Source: Fontivita pretiosa
GTDB taxonomy: Bacteria > Planctomycetota > Phycisphaerae > Tepidisphaerales > Tepidisphaeraceae
Direction: 5' to 3'
NCBI RefSeq assembly: GCF_050410795.1
Contig: NZ_CP191258.1
Span: 4,836,001-4,900,000 of the forward strand
Length of the DNA: 64,000 nt
Numbering within the stretch: the first letter of the stretch is position 1; every line of letters starts with the position of its first letter. This document shows, piece after piece, positions 1 through 9,221 of this stretch. The notes below the pieces were generated by a model. That model made no database searches, had not been told where the DNA came from, and worked only from the letters and a program-made list of their open reading frames with translations. The position numbers and the translations under genes were made by a program.

Positions 1-408
1 CTGTCCATGAGGCCACGCGAAGATGGATTTGAGCTTTGTGCCTGGCACGACGGCTACACGCGGCTGGGAGGCGTGCCGCGGCACCGTCGCCAGTTTCGCT
101 GGTTTGAATGCGGGCGGCTCGAGGTGAGCGACACGATCCTCGCCGATGCGCAGATCAGGGCGGTCTCGCGCCTGCACCTGCACCCGGACTGCCGCATCAT
201 CGAAGCGGGAAGCGATGGAGTGCGGGTGGTGTACCCCGGCGGTGTGTTCCGCGTCGTGCCGTCGCCGGCCCAGTGTCAGATCGGCATCGAAGACTCGTGG
301 TATTGCCCGCGGTTCGGTGTGAAGCTGGCCAACCGCGCGATCGCCTTGCGGGCGCGCGGCCGGGACAGGATCGCCATGGGGTTCACGATTGCCGACGGCG
401 AAGCATAG
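1..408 (+). CDS. Heparinase II/III-like protein, C-terminal fragment
   Basis: The reading frame is open from base 1, so the gene begins upstream and only about 135 C-terminal residues are seen. The text HDGYTRLGGVPRHRRQF, then a stretch ending in LHLHPDC, resembles the C-terminal beta-sandwich of heparinase II/III-type lyases, where a histidine-rich strand follows a WHDGY-like strand. Such proteins often sit in exopolysaccharide gene clusters and act on uronic-acid polymers. The stop is four bases before the glycosyltransferase start, so the two are probably co-transcribed. The family call rests on a short fragment without the catalytic alpha-toroid. Another polysaccharide lyase or alginate lyase C-terminus is possible. 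Confidence 0.6.
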   Translation: MSMRPREDGFELCAWHDGYTRLGGVPRHRRQFRWFECGRLEVSDTILADAQIRAVSRLHLHPDCRIIEAGSDGVRVVYPGGVFRVVPSPAQCQIGIEDSWYCPRFGVKLANRAIALRARGRDRIAMGFTIADGEA

Positions 409-411
409 GGG

Positions 412-1821
412 ATGCCAGCAGTGCTGACGAGCAGTTCGAGCGGGAGATTGCGCGACTGGATACATCGCGTCAACGCCGGATGGGACCGGCGTGGCGACAT
501 CGTTTCGCTGACGGAATCGATCCGTCGTTCGCGCCCCTCGCCGCGGCGCGCGGCCGCTCCGCACCGCTGCCCCAGGACGCGGATTCTGTTCCTCACGCAT
601 TACTTTCCGCCGGAAGGCAACGCGCCCGCCTCGCGGGTGCACGAGATGTGCAAACGATGGGCCCGCGACGGACACGAGGTGACCGTCATTACCTGCGCTC
701 CGAATCATCCGACCGGCATCGTGTACAAGGGATACCGCAACTGGCTGCTTCAGCAGGAGTGGATGGACGGCATCCGCGTGCTGCGGGTGTGGACGTTTCT
801 GGCGGCCAACCGGGGCAAGGGACGCCGGGCGATCAACTTCGTGTCGTACATGATCATGGCGACGCTGTTGGCGCTGTTCCTGCGCCGCCGGGATGTGCTG
901 ATCGCCACCAGCCCGCAGTTTTTCTGCGGGTGGGCTGGCGTGCTGGTTACGGCGCTGCGGCGCATCCCATTCATCCTGGAGATCCGCGACATCTGGCCGG
1001 AATCGATCCATGCCGTCGGCGCCTCGGAGCGGAATCTGCTGCTGTGGCTGCTGGAGCGGATGGAGCAGCAGATGTACGCCAGCGCGTTCAAGATCGTGAC
1101 CGTTGGCCAAGGGTACAAAGAGCAGCTCATCAAGCGTGGTGTGCCGGAGGCGAAGATCCAGATCGTGACCAACGGGGTGGACCGCGAACTGTTTGTCTCG
1201 CACCACACCGATCAGAGCGTGCGGGCGCAATACGGGCTGGGCAAGGCGTTCGTGTGCGCCTACGTGGGGACGATCGGTCTGGCGGCGGGACTGGACGTGG
1301 TCCTGCGGGCGGGGGCGATTCTCAAACAGCGCGGCCGCAAGGATATCAGGCTGTTGATGGTCGGCGACGGCGCCACGCGCGAGCGGCTGGAGCGCGCCGC
1401 ACGCCAGCAGGGGCTGGACAACATCATCTTCACGGGTCTGATCGGCCGCCAGCTCGTGCCGCAACTGCTCAGCGCCGTGGATGCCTGTTTGGTACACCTG
1501 CGCCGCAAGGAGTTGTTCGAGTCGGTGCTGCCGTCGAAGATCTTCGAGGCCGCCGGAATGCAGAAACCGATCATTTTGGGGGTCAAGGGGCACGCTGCCA
1601 GGCTCGTCAATGAGGCCGGCTGTGGCATTTGCATCGAGCCGGAGAATGCCGAGCAGCTTGTGGAGGCGATCGAGAAGCTCGCCGCCGATCCGGAGCTGGC
1701 CAGACGGCTCGGCCAATCGGGTCATGACTATGTCCGCAGGCACTTCGATCGCGATCAACTGGCTGAGCAGTATTTCCAGATCATTCGCGAGGCGATCGAG
1801 ACGTGCCCGATCGTCGTGTAG
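412..1821 (+). CDS. Family 4 glycosyltransferase (WbuB-like)
   Basis: This is a GT-B glycosyltransferase of the WbuB type, expected to add a sugar to a lipid-linked surface polysaccharide at the cytoplasmic face of the membrane. The Rossmann start RILFLTHYFPPEGNAPASR is at about residues 60-80, followed by VTVITCAPNHPTG. The C-terminal half has the donor-site pattern PSKIFEAAGMQKPIILG at about 365-380 with its conserved glutamate. The 469 residues are about 50-60 longer than usual because of a basic N-terminal extension, so the true start may lie downstream of this ATG. It follows the heparinase-like gene by 3 bases and precedes wecB, which supplies ManNAc precursors. The acceptor and donor are unknown. 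Confidence 0.85.
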   Translation: MPAVLTSSSSGRLRDWIHRVNAGWDRRGDIVSLTESIRRSRPSPRRAAAPHRCPRTRILFLTHYFPPEGNAPASRVHEMCKRWARDGHEVTVITCAPNHPTGIVYKGYRNWLLQQEWMDGIRVLRVWTFLAANRGKGRRAINFVSYMIMATLLALFLRRRDVLIATSPQFFCGWAGVLVTALRRIPFILEIRDIWPESIHAVGASERNLLLWLLERMEQQMYASAFKIVTVGQGYKEQLIKRGVPEAKIQIVTNGVDRELFVSHHTDQSVRAQYGLGKAFVCAYVGTIGLAAGLDVVLRAGAILKQRGRKDIRLLMVGDGATRERLERAARQQGLDNIIFTGLIGRQLVPQLLSAVDACLVHLRRKELFESVLPSKIFEAAGMQKPIILGVKGHAARLVNEAGCGICIEPENAEQLVEAIEKLAADPELARRLGQSGHDYVRRHFDRDQLAEQYFQIIREAIETCPIVV

Positions 1822-1877
1822 GACCGGACCTTCGGCACGCCGAGACGGACGTTGCATCAACCTGTGGTTCATCGCAG

Positions 1878-2999
1878 ATGGCTTGTTGCGGATTGAAGGT
1901 CATCAACGTTGTGGGGGCACGGCCGAACTTCATCAAGATCGCGCCGATCATGCGGGCGAGTTGCGCGCCAGGCAGCGGGATCGAACCGATGCTTGTACAC
2001 ACCGGGCAGCACTACGACTCGCGGATGAGCGGGCGGTTTTTCGACGAGTTGGAGATTCCCCGCCCCCAGATCGATCTGGGCGTGGGCATCGCCGCGGGCA
2101 GCGGCTCGCACGCGCAGCAGACCGCCGCGATCATGAACGCCTTCGAGCCTGTGGTGCTTGAGCACAAGCCCGACGTCGTGCTGGTCGTCGGCGACGTGAA
2201 CAGCACCCTGGCCTGCGCGCTGGTGGCCGCCAAGCTGCGGGTGAAGCTGGCGCACGTGGAGGCGGGCCTGCGCAGCTTCGACCGCTCGATGCCCGAGGAG
2301 ATCAACCGAATCGTCACGGACTCCATCAGCGATCTGCTGTTCTGCTCCGAACAAAGCGGCGTAGTGAACCTGAAGCGCGAGGGCGTGCCTGCCGATCGGA
2401 TCCACTTCGTCGGCAACGTGATGATCGACACACTGCTGAGCTGTCGCGCAAAAGCCCGCACTTCAACGATTCTGGATGATCTGAAGCTCCGGCCGTCGGA
2501 GTATGCGCTGCTGACGCTGCATCGCCCGGCCAACGTGGATGACGACGGCACGTTCGGCCGGATACTCGATGCGCTGGAGGCGATTCAGCAGCGGCTCGAG
2601 GTCGTGTTCCCGGTGCATCCGCGGACGCGCGCGATCCTGGCGCGCTCGCCGATTGCCGCACGAATCGGCCAGATGAAACAGCTTCGGCTGATCGAGCCGG
2701 CGGGTTATCTGGACTTTGTGAAGCTCATGTCGCACGCCCGGGTCGTCCTGACCGACAGTGGGGGAATTCAGGAAGAGACGACGGTGCTCGGCGTGCCGTG
2801 TCTGACCCTGCGCGACAACACCGAGCGCCCGGTGACGATCCAGTGTGGAACCAATCAACTGGTCGGCACCGACCCGCAGCGAATCCTCGGCGCCTTCGCC
2901 GCCGTCACCAACGGCAAACCGCCTCCGGCGGATCTGCCGCCGCTTTGGGATGGCCAGGCGGCGCAGCGCATTGTCGAGGCGCTTGTACAGCACGCATAG
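1878..2999 (+). CDS. wecB: UDP-N-acetylglucosamine 2-epimerase (non-hydrolysing)
   Basis: Interconverts UDP-GlcNAc and UDP-ManNAc in the cytoplasm for surface polysaccharide synthesis. I place the start at the ATG giving MACCGLKVINVVGARPNFIK, because the diagnostic N-terminal motif VGARPNFIKIAPI follows at once. An in-frame upstream extension has no family resemblance. Other landmarks are HTGQHYD, VVGDVNSTLA, HVEAGLRSFDRSMPEE with RI after it, LTLHRPANVD and the nucleotide-binding DSGGIQEE near residue 295. The 373 residues are a normal family length. It lies 56 bases after the glycosyltransferase, and a strong hairpin follows the stop. Confidence 0.95.
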   Translation: MACCGLKVINVVGARPNFIKIAPIMRASCAPGSGIEPMLVHTGQHYDSRMSGRFFDELEIPRPQIDLGVGIAAGSGSHAQQTAAIMNAFEPVVLEHKPDVVLVVGDVNSTLACALVAAKLRVKLAHVEAGLRSFDRSMPEEINRIVTDSISDLLFCSEQSGVVNLKREGVPADRIHFVGNVMIDTLLSCRAKARTSTILDDLKLRPSEYALLTLHRPANVDDDGTFGRILDALEAIQQRLEVVFPVHPRTRAILARSPIAARIGQMKQLRLIEPAGYLDFVKLMSHARVVLTDSGGIQEETTVLGVPCLTLRDNTERPVTIQCGTNQLVGTDPQRILGAFAAVTNGKPPPADLPPLWDGQAAQRIVEALVQHA

Positions 3000-3030
3000 T
3001 TGCAGCCACTGAAAACTCGTGCGCATGACC

Positions 3031-3057
3031 CGAGCCGGCGACAGATTCGCCGGCTCG
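3031..3057. terminator. Hairpin between convergent wecB and the amphi-Trp gene
   Basis: A perfect 11-bp stem (CGAGCCGGCGA with its complement) closes a 5-base loop, 31 bases after the wecB stop. A weak T tract (tgctgttt) follows on the plus strand. It lies between two convergent genes and could end transcription from both sides. Confidence 0.6.
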
Positions 3058-3076
3058 TGCTGTTTCCACGGGCACA

Positions 3077-3337
3077 CTACCGCCGCGACTTCCTCGGGAT
3101 TGCCCGCTGGGGGAGCTTTCGCCGCCACAGCAGTTGGAACTCGATTTCTTCATCGCCGCCGCTGCGTTCGTGCTCGACATTGAACGTTGCATCAGCGGGG
3201 ATGTGGACTCGCTCGCCGGCAACCTGGATGGTGAAGGCGCGTGCCCGTTCGATGGCGTCAGCCAGCCGGCGCAGCTTGGCGGCGAACTGCCGGCGGGAGT
3301 AGGTTCGCTCCAAGTCTCTGTCGGATGATTTGGGCAT
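3077..3337 (-). CDS. Amphi-Trp domain-containing small protein
   Basis: An 86-residue protein with the pattern of the small amphi-Trp family: a basic N-terminus, LRRLADAIERARAFTIQVAGE, VHIPADATFNVEHERSGGDE and the closing IEFQLLWRR with its tryptophan. The family is widespread but has no established function. The gene stands alone between wecB (convergent) and corA (same strand, downstream). I see no good Shine-Dalgarno before the ATG. The match covers the whole length, so I regard it as a real gene. Confidence 0.75.
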   Translation of the reverse strand: MPKSSDRDLERTYSRRQFAAKLRRLADAIERARAFTIQVAGERVHIPADATFNVEHERSGGDEEIEFQLLWRRKLPQRAIPRKSRR

Positions 3338-3396
3338 AGGCGATCTGACTCCAGCAATGGTGCATCACGGTCTACCGCGCGGCGCACCGGCCCGCG

Positions 3397-4404
3397 TCAC
3401 AGCCATTTCCTCCTGTGGAACAGGTACAGCAGAAACAGGATCAACGCCACCGTCCCCAGCATCGAGACCCAGAAGCCGGTGGGAGAACGCAGGACATCGT
3501 TGAAGCCGGGCACGCCCTCGAAGTTCATGCCGTAGAAGCTGGTGATGATCGTCGCCGGCAAAGCACAGACGGTGATGATCGTCAGCGTCTTCATGATCTG
3601 GTTGAGGTTGTTGCTGATGCTGGACAGGTACACATCGCGCGCGCCGATCACCAGATCGCGGTACAGCTCGATCATCTCCACCGCGCGCACGAGATGATCC
3701 AGCACGTCCCGCAGATAGACACGAGTCGATTCCCGGATGAATGGCACCTCGCCGCGGGTAAGCTGCGCGATAACTTCCCGCTGCGGGCCTATGATGCGAC
3801 GCAGATTCAGCAGCTCGCGCTTCTGGATCGTGATTTTCGGCAACAGCTCGGGCGTGGGGTCGGAGGCGGCCTTCTCCTCGAGGGTGTCGATCTCCTCCTG
3901 CATGTGATCCAAAATGGGGGTGTAGTTGTCCACGAGCTTGTCCAGGATGCTGTGCAGCAGCAGGTCGATGCCGGGATCGAGCACCACGCGCGGATCGGAC
4001 CTGGCGCGGTTGAGCAGTTCATTGATCGAGCGATGCGGCTCCTCATGGATCGTCACCAGGTATCGCTCGGAAACGAACATGTCCAGCTCTTTGGTCCGCA
4101 GCTTCTCACGGAACGTTTCCAGGTCCGGGCCGTGGATGACCATGTAGAAATACCCCTGCTGGCACGCGTCGCCGATGTGATTGTAGCTCTCGATCTTGGG
4201 GCGCTGGCTGTACTGGATCGTGTCCTCGATGGCCAGCGGGTGAAAGCCGAAGACGTCATCGAGCAACGCCAGCTCCTGCTCATCCGGCTTGTTCATGTCG
4301 AGCCAGAAGACGGCCTTGGGATCGCGCACGGCGGCGGCCAGGGTTTTGGTATCGGTGTACGTCGAGATTCGCCCGTCTCCGAATTTGATGAATGCGGTAA
4401 GCAT
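3397..4404 (-). CDS. corA: CorA-family magnesium/cobalt transporter
   Basis: A pentameric Mg2+/Co2+ channel of the inner membrane. The C-terminus shows the signature YGMNFEGVPGF at about residue 296, preceded by TM1 (LTIITVCALPATIITSFYG) and followed by TM2 (VSMLGTVALILFLLYLFHRR) and a basic tail. The soluble N-terminal domain contains FWLDMNKPDEQE and HPLAIEDTI, both typical. I start at the ATG giving MLTAFIKFGDG. A longer in-frame extension lacks family character. The 335 residues are a usual CorA length. The gene is monocistronic as far as visible and diverges from the M20 peptidase gene about 210 bases away. Confidence 0.95.
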   Translation of the reverse strand: MLTAFIKFGDGRISTYTDTKTLAAAVRDPKAVFWLDMNKPDEQELALLDDVFGFHPLAIEDTIQYSQRPKIESYNHIGDACQQGYFYMVIHGPDLETFREKLRTKELDMFVSERYLVTIHEEPHRSINELLNRARSDPRVVLDPGIDLLLHSILDKLVDNYTPILDHMQEEIDTLEEKAASDPTPELLPKITIQKRELLNLRRIIGPQREVIAQLTRGEVPFIRESTRVYLRDVLDHLVRAVEMIELYRDLVIGARDVYLSSISNNLNQIMKTLTIITVCALPATIITSFYGMNFEGVPGFNDVLRSPTGFWVSMLGTVALILFLLYLFHRRKWL

Positions 4405-4616
4405 CGTGTTATTGCCCGCGAACAACAACCGGTTGCCGGCATCTGCTAATGTATCGCAGCGGCTTGCGCTTCGCCAAAAGGCCGGATCATCAAGGCCGGG
4501 CAGCTCTGGATTCCGGCCGCGCGGTGCGGCGGACGGCAGGGACATTCTGGTGAGCCGCCAGCTTCTGACTTGCCCGTGTCCGTCGCTACTTGGAACCTGC
4601 CTCGCGGCATGGTCAA

Positions 4617-6041
4617 ATGTCCGGCATGCTCGACGAAGTCCTCAAGACCATTGACGGGCGAAGGTCCCAGGCGGTTGCGGCGCTGAGCGAATTTCTCTCG
4701 ATCCCGTCGGTCAGCACCAGGCCCGAGCACGCGCAGGACATGCTTGGCTGCGCGACGTGGCTGGCCGAGAGATTGCGAGCCGCGGCGATGGAGGTTTCGG
4801 TCATGCCCACAGCGGGGCATCCGGTGGTCGTGGCGAAGAACCGCCATCAGCCCGGCCGGCCGACCGTTCTGCTGTACGGTCACTACGACGTGCAGCCTCC
4901 CGATCCGCTGGATCAGTGGATTTCCCCGCCATTCGAGCCGCAGGTGCGCAAGACCGAAGCCGGAACCGACGCCATCTACGCACGCGGCGCCGCCGATGAC
5001 AAGGGGCAGGTCTGGTGCCACGCCGAGGCGATCCTGGCCTGGCAGTCGCACGGCGGGCTGCCGATCAACCTCACGGTGCTGATCGAGGGCGAAGAGGAGA
5101 TCGGCTCGGATCATCTCCAGTCGTTTATCAGCGAACATCGTCAATCCCTGCGCGCCGACATCGCCGTCGTCAGCGACACCAACCAGTTCGCCCGCGGCGT
5201 GCCGGCGATCACGTATGGCCTGCGCGGGCTGGCGTATGCCGAGATCATCCTCACCGGTCCGAGCCACGACCTGCACAGTGGGCTGTTTGGCGGGGCGGTG
5301 CCGAACCCGGCCAACGTGCTCTGCCAGATCATCGCTTCGCTTCACGATTCCAGCGGACGCGTCAACATCGAAGGCTTCTACGATGACGTGATCGAGCTGA
5401 CTCGGCAGGAACGGCAGATGTGGCGACGCCTGCCGTTCGACGAGCAACAGTTTGCCCGCGGTGTCGGCATCCCCCACGGCAGCGGCGAACAGGGCTACAG
5501 CACGCTGGAGCGCAAATGGGCCCGGCCAACCTGCGACGTCAACGGCCTGACCGCAGGCTATCAGGGTCCCGGCGCCAAGACGATCATTCCCTCACGGGCA
5601 TCGGCCAAGGTGTCGATGCGCCTGGTGCCGAATCAGGATCCCAACCGGATCATGGGGCTGTTCGAGCGAACGATCCGCAGGCGTTGCCCGGACAACGTGA
5701 AGCTCGAGCTGAGCTGGTTCGGCGCCAGCGAGCCGGTGCTGGTGCCGGTGGACAGCCGGCCGATGCAGCTCGCCGCCGAGGCGCTGCGCATCGGTTTTGG
5801 CTGCGAGCCGACCTTCATGCGGGAGGGCGGCAGCATTCCGGTGGTGGGCATGATCAAGCGCGTGCTGGGGATCGACACGCTGCTGGTGGGGTTCGGCCTG
5901 CCGGACGATCGCGTCCACTCGCCCAATGAGAAGTTCGATCTGGACGCATTGCACGCAGGCAGCCGCACTGCCGCGGCCCTGTACGACAGGCTCTCACGGT
6001 TGACCGATTCGGCGCCTCACGGGCCTGGCGCCGCGCCGTAG
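4617..6041 (+). CDS. M20 family dipeptidase/metallopeptidase
   Basis: A di-zinc M20 peptidase of the DUG1/carnosinase-like type, expected to cleave dipeptides in the cytoplasm. Metal and catalytic residues can be placed: YGHYDVQP (His and Asp near 89 and 91), GAADDKGQ (bridging Asp near 127) and EGEEEIGSD (base and ligand Glu near 160). The dimerisation (lid) domain lies in the middle, with GPSHDLHSG near 218-226. The 474 residues match the family. The start is the ATG at MSGMLDE, and a second ATG three codons on is possible. The last 48 bases overlap the 3' end of the convergent PEP-CTERM gene. Confidence 0.93.
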   Translation: MSGMLDEVLKTIDGRRSQAVAALSEFLSIPSVSTRPEHAQDMLGCATWLAERLRAAAMEVSVMPTAGHPVVVAKNRHQPGRPTVLLYGHYDVQPPDPLDQWISPPFEPQVRKTEAGTDAIYARGAADDKGQVWCHAEAILAWQSHGGLPINLTVLIEGEEEIGSDHLQSFISEHRQSLRADIAVVSDTNQFARGVPAITYGLRGLAYAEIILTGPSHDLHSGLFGGAVPNPANVLCQIIASLHDSSGRVNIEGFYDDVIELTRQERQMWRRLPFDEQQFARGVGIPHGSGEQGYSTLERKWARPTCDVNGLTAGYQGPGAKTIIPSRASAKVSMRLVPNQDPNRIMGLFERTIRRRCPDNVKLELSWFGASEPVLVPVDSRPMQLAAEALRIGFGCEPTFMREGGSIPVVGMIKRVLGIDTLLVGFGLPDDRVHSPNEKFDLDALHAGSRTAAALYDRLSRLTDSAPHGPGAAP

Positions 6042-8099
6042 AGCGGATGAACCGGCCAGCAGGCCGGTGATGCATGCGCCCAGCGACGCCGGCTCGGGAA
6101 TCACGCCCGACTGAATCGCGCGAAGGGCCGCAAGGTATTCGCCACCGAACTGCTGCGAGTGCTGCGCGATCAGTGCCTCGGCCAGCGGACCGGCCTGATT
6201 CACGTACGCATTGTCAATCAGGGCGTAGTCCGTCGCGTCGATGGTCCCGGAGTAGTCGAAGTCGCCATTGATCCAGCCGGTCAGGGAATTCACGTACCCG
6301 TTGTCGATCAGCGAGTAGTCGGTGGCGTCGATGCTGCCCGACAGATCGGCGTCGCCGAAGCAGGTGAACTTCACCAGCACTTCGTTGCTGCTCAGCGGCT
6401 GGCCCGCGAAGCTCGTGTGGATCGGATTGCCGGCCCCGTCGTTGTTCCGCAGCACGCCCAGGCCATAGAGGTAGCTCCCCGCGGCGGCGTTCTGCATCGC
6501 GCCAAAGGTGCTGCCGATCCCCGGCCCGGCCCAGTCGTAAGCGCCGCCGTTCTCCAGCGCGCTCTTGATCCGCGCCGCGATCGTCGCCTCATTTCCCGTG
6601 GTGACGATGGCGGCGTTGTCGTTCAGGTCCAGCCGGCCGCTGCCCGTAATGTCCAGCGCGCTCACCACGAGCGTCCGCCCGCTGCCGGCGCCGAGGCTCA
6701 TCCGCCCGGCCAAGGAAAGGGTGGCGACCGAGAAACCTCCGCCGGACCAAGTGATGCTGCCTTCACCGCCGATCTCGACAAAGGGGCTGGCGAACGTCCC
6801 CCCGGTTTGCGCGAGGTAGCCCGATCCGAAGACGCCAATCAGTGCCGAGTTGCCGATTCGCATCTCTCCGCCGTCGAGGAGATAGCGGCTCGGATTCGTC
6901 GGAATCGAGATGGAGCCGACGATCATCCTGTCGCTCACGAGGTGAGTGCCGGCGCGATGGTCGAAGATACCGCGGGCGTTGTAGCCCACGATTTCAGTCC
7001 CGAAAACGCTGAGCGTGGCGGCGTCGGACAGAAGGTTGTAAAAGCCCCACCCGTTCACGCCGACGGTCATGAGCCCGGTGGTGGACTTCGTTCCCACCGT
7101 CACCGCTCCCCCGCTTTGGTTGAGGGTGCCCCTGCCAGCATAGCCAAGCTCGAGGGTCCCGCCCACGGTGAAGGTCCCGCCGCTGAGGTCGTAGGTTGCC
7201 AAGTGACCCCAGCCGAGCACAGACCGTGTGCTGACCGTGTGCGTGCCGGCGGACTGAATGAAAAATGCCGGGATGTGCCGCCCGATCCACTCTTCGTACG
7301 CCAGCAGCGTCGCTTCCGATCCGCTGAGGATGTAGGTGCCGCTGTTCTGTCCAATGCTGGCCCCGCTGGTCCCGATGGACAGGCGGCCAGAGATGACGTG
7401 CGCGCCGGCGACATGCAGGAAGGTCCCGTTGCCGGCATAGCCCACATGTTCCGCGACAACGGCGAGGGTCCCTCCGCTGAGGGTGTAACTGGACAGGGCG
7501 TTCGGCATGTAGCTCAAGTACATACCGACCACGTTGGCCATGCCGCCGTTCTGCTGGAACGTCCCATAGCCAGCGTTCCCGATGGTCAGATCGTCGGCAG
7601 TCAGCGTTCCGCCGTTAAGTACGTACAGACCGGACGCGGGCGTCTGATAGCTGTTGTAGTCGCCGAGCATGAGGAGTCCGACACTGTTCGCGCCGGCGTT
7701 CTGAACATGACTAGCGCGCGAGTTGGCCAGCCACGGCCCGCCGGCCGGTGCGATCCACCCGTAGCCGAGGACCTCCGAGGAGGAGGTGAGATCAAACTCA
7801 CCATTCTGGTAGAGCGTGGTTAACCCCCCGCCGGTGTTCCCGATTGTCAACGTGCCCATCGATGCGTCGGCGTCCAGCATCACTGCGCGGTCGAAGGGAT
7901 CATCGCTGGCGATCCACGCGGCGTCTCCTAGCTGAGGAATAGTTGCAGCGGTCCAGTTCGATGGCTCGCTCCAATTTCCGGTACCTCCCGACGGTAGCCC
8001 GATGAAGTAGCGGTCGGCTCCCTGCACATGCGCGCCTGTCAGTAAAAAGCCCAACACCCACGAGACCACAGTGCCCGAGTGAGCAAGTGCACGTGCCAC
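5994..8099 (-). CDS. PEP-CTERM repeat protein with dockerin-like module
   Basis: A 701-residue exported protein. The GTG start is supported by GGGAGG seven bases upstream and is followed by a signal peptide (VVSWVLGFLLTGAHVQG). Residues 40-480 are a beta-rich repeat of 45-50 residues built around LSGGT, GYAGNGTF and HVAGAH-like phrases, as in autotransporter-style beta solenoids. Next comes the module shared with two neighbours: IKSALENGG, GPGIGST, then two calcium-loop repeats starting GDADLSGSIDATDY and GDFDYSGTIDATDY. It ends in IPEPASLG, a hydrophobic stretch and an arginine-rich tail, the PEP-CTERM sorting signal. Function is unknown. A surface or matrix protein is likely. Confidence 0.8.
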   Translation of the reverse strand: MARALAHSGTVVSWVLGFLLTGAHVQGADRYFIGLPSGGTGNWSEPSNWTAATIPQLGDAAWIASDDPFDRAVMLDADASMGTLTIGNTGGGLTTLYQNGEFDLTSSSEVLGYGWIAPAGGPWLANSRASHVQNAGANSVGLLMLGDYNSYQTPASGLYVLNGGTLTADDLTIGNAGYGTFQQNGGMANVVGMYLSYMPNALSSYTLSGGTLAVVAEHVGYAGNGTFLHVAGAHVISGRLSIGTSGASIGQNSGTYILSGSEATLLAYEEWIGRHIPAFFIQSAGTHTVSTRSVLGWGHLATYDLSGGTFTVGGTLELGYAGRGTLNQSGGAVTVGTKSTTGLMTVGVNGWGFYNLLSDAATLSVFGTEIVGYNARGIFDHRAGTHLVSDRMIVGSISIPTNPSRYLLDGGEMRIGNSALIGVFGSGYLAQTGGTFASPFVEIGGEGSITWSGGGFSVATLSLAGRMSLGAGSGRTLVVSALDITGSGRLDLNDNAAIVTTGNEATIAARIKSALENGGAYDWAGPGIGSTFGAMQNAAAGSYLYGLGVLRNNDGAGNPIHTSFAGQPLSSNEVLVKFTCFGDADLSGSIDATDYSLIDNGYVNSLTGWINGDFDYSGTIDATDYALIDNAYVNQAGPLAEALIAQHSQQFGGEYLAALRAIQSGVIPEPASLGACITGLLAGSSALRRGARPVRRRIGQP
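6168..6378 (-). repeat. Dockerin-like coding repeat, copy A
   Basis: About 210 bases encoding the double DATDY calcium-loop module. By eye it is close to nine-tenths identical at DNA level to copy B inside the GH10 xylanase gene, which suggests recent duplication or gene conversion rather than only protein-level conservation. Confidence 0.7.
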
Positions 8100-8447
8100 C
8101 TGATGCCTCCCGTTTCCAGTTCAGCTTATCCTCTGTTAACCTCGCCGGCCAACCAAAAGCGCGGAAACGTGCGACATTTCCGGGCCATCCCAAGCTGCGG
8201 CAATTTGCCACCGGATAACCGGTGCTTCTGGTCTTGACATAGGTTAGGTGCGACGCATGTTAGCATCTGGAGCCGTTGATATATTTTTGGCGCGCTCAGG
8301 GTGGAGGCGCGACATGCGCGAGATCGAGAGCTACCACGATCATGAGCCGCAGGATGCGGCAACTCTCCTTGCTCACCTCGAAGCCGTACCTCCGCTCAAC
8401 GCGCGGTTTCCGACCCGACAGGGCCGCAACTCAGAAGGAGGTTTCCC
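8100..8447. other. Divergent intergenic region (348 bases)
   Basis: This separates the leftward PEP-CTERM gene from the rightward FN3/beta-helix gene. No convincing coding frame is present. It holds the Shine-Dalgarno of each gene and one promoter-like site reading right (TTGACA at 8234). The stretch around 8260-8290 is AT-richer than its surroundings. Confidence 0.5.
8234..8262 (+). promoter_or_regulatory. Putative sigma-70-like promoter before the FN3/beta-helix gene
   Basis: A perfect -35 hexamer TTGACA (8234-8239) is followed after 17 bases by ATGTTA, a poor -10. The site lies about 190 bases upstream of the ATG at 8448. It is supported only by the consensus match. Confidence 0.3.
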
Positions 8448-9221
8448 ATGTCAGGACTTCAGCCCCGTAACGGCGCGCGCCGATTTTCACTTCGTGGCGC
8501 ACGCGCTGCGAAGCAAGTGAACAGGTCGCTTCGTCGATGCACATTCTCATCCATTGAAACGCTGGAGAAACGATGCCTGCTGAGCGCGCCTGCTGCGCCG
8601 CAGTATCTTACCGCACTGACCATCGGCCCCGATCAGGTCAACGTCACGTGGCAGGACAAGTCTACCGACGAGGACGGGTTCAAGATCGAGTATTCGACCA
8701 ACGAGAACTTCTCATCCTTCCAGACGATCGTCGCCGCTCCCAACACCGGAAGCAAATGGATCACGGGTCTGCAAGCCAGCACCACCTACCACTTCCGCGT
8801 TCGGGCAACGAGCTTGACCGGGGGCGACTCGGGGATTTCCAGCTCAGGTACAGCTCGCGCCGCGACGCCCACAGCAAATCCGACGGTGGTGAACGTGATG
8901 ACGGCATATGGCGCGAACCCGAACGACAGCGCAGACGACTATGCCGCCATCCAACAGGCGATCAACCAGTCTCCCGCGAATAGCGTGATCTATTTTCCTG
9001 CGGGGAATACCGCCAACGACAAGTACCTGGTCAGCCAAAAGATTCTGGTCAAGGGCGGGGGGCGCATCCACAAGGGCGATACGATCTTATCAACGGGGAC
9101 CGATGCGACGCCCACTGGCCAGCAGAGCATCATTCGATCGACCGCGAACGACGCCAACCCGCAGAACAACACAGTGTTCTACATCCACGAGAACACGGCC
9201 CCGCAGACATGTTCAACATGA
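8448..9221 (+). CDS. FN3/beta-helix secreted protein, N-terminal part (frameshifted)
   Basis: The ATG follows a near-perfect AAGGAGGT at about 8 bases. A planctomycete LEPR-XLL-like element, ETLEKRCLLSA, lies near residue 40. A fibronectin type III domain follows (VNVTWQDKSTDEDGFKIEYS, then TTYHFRVRATS), then the start of a pectate-lyase-like fold (ADDYAAIQQAINQSPANSVI and YFPAGN). The frame ends after HENTAPQTCST. The next frame carries on the same fold from about 9200, so this is the front part of one gene broken by a single base. Restoring one C in the CCCC run at 9199-9202 joins the two frames as NTAPADMFNMKF. Confidence 0.7.
   Translation: MSGLQPRNGARRFSLRGARAAKQVNRSLRRCTFSSIETLEKRCLLSAPAAPQYLTALTIGPDQVNVTWQDKSTDEDGFKIEYSTNENFSSFQTIVAAPNTGSKWITGLQASTTYHFRVRATSLTGGDSGISSSGTARAATPTANPTVVNVMTAYGANPNDSADDYAAIQQAINQSPANSVIYFPAGNTANDKYLVSQKILVKGGGRIHKGDTILSTGTDATPTGQQSIIRSTANDANPQNNTVFYIHENTAPQTCST

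Noticed and set aside
3415..4449. A 344-codon plus-strand frame opposite corA
   Set aside because: Antisense text without motifs. The minus strand encodes a complete CorA.
8248..8520. A 90-codon plus-strand frame before the FN3/beta-helix gene
   Set aside because: It overlaps the well-supported start at 8448 in another frame, has no ribosome site and covers the promoter region.
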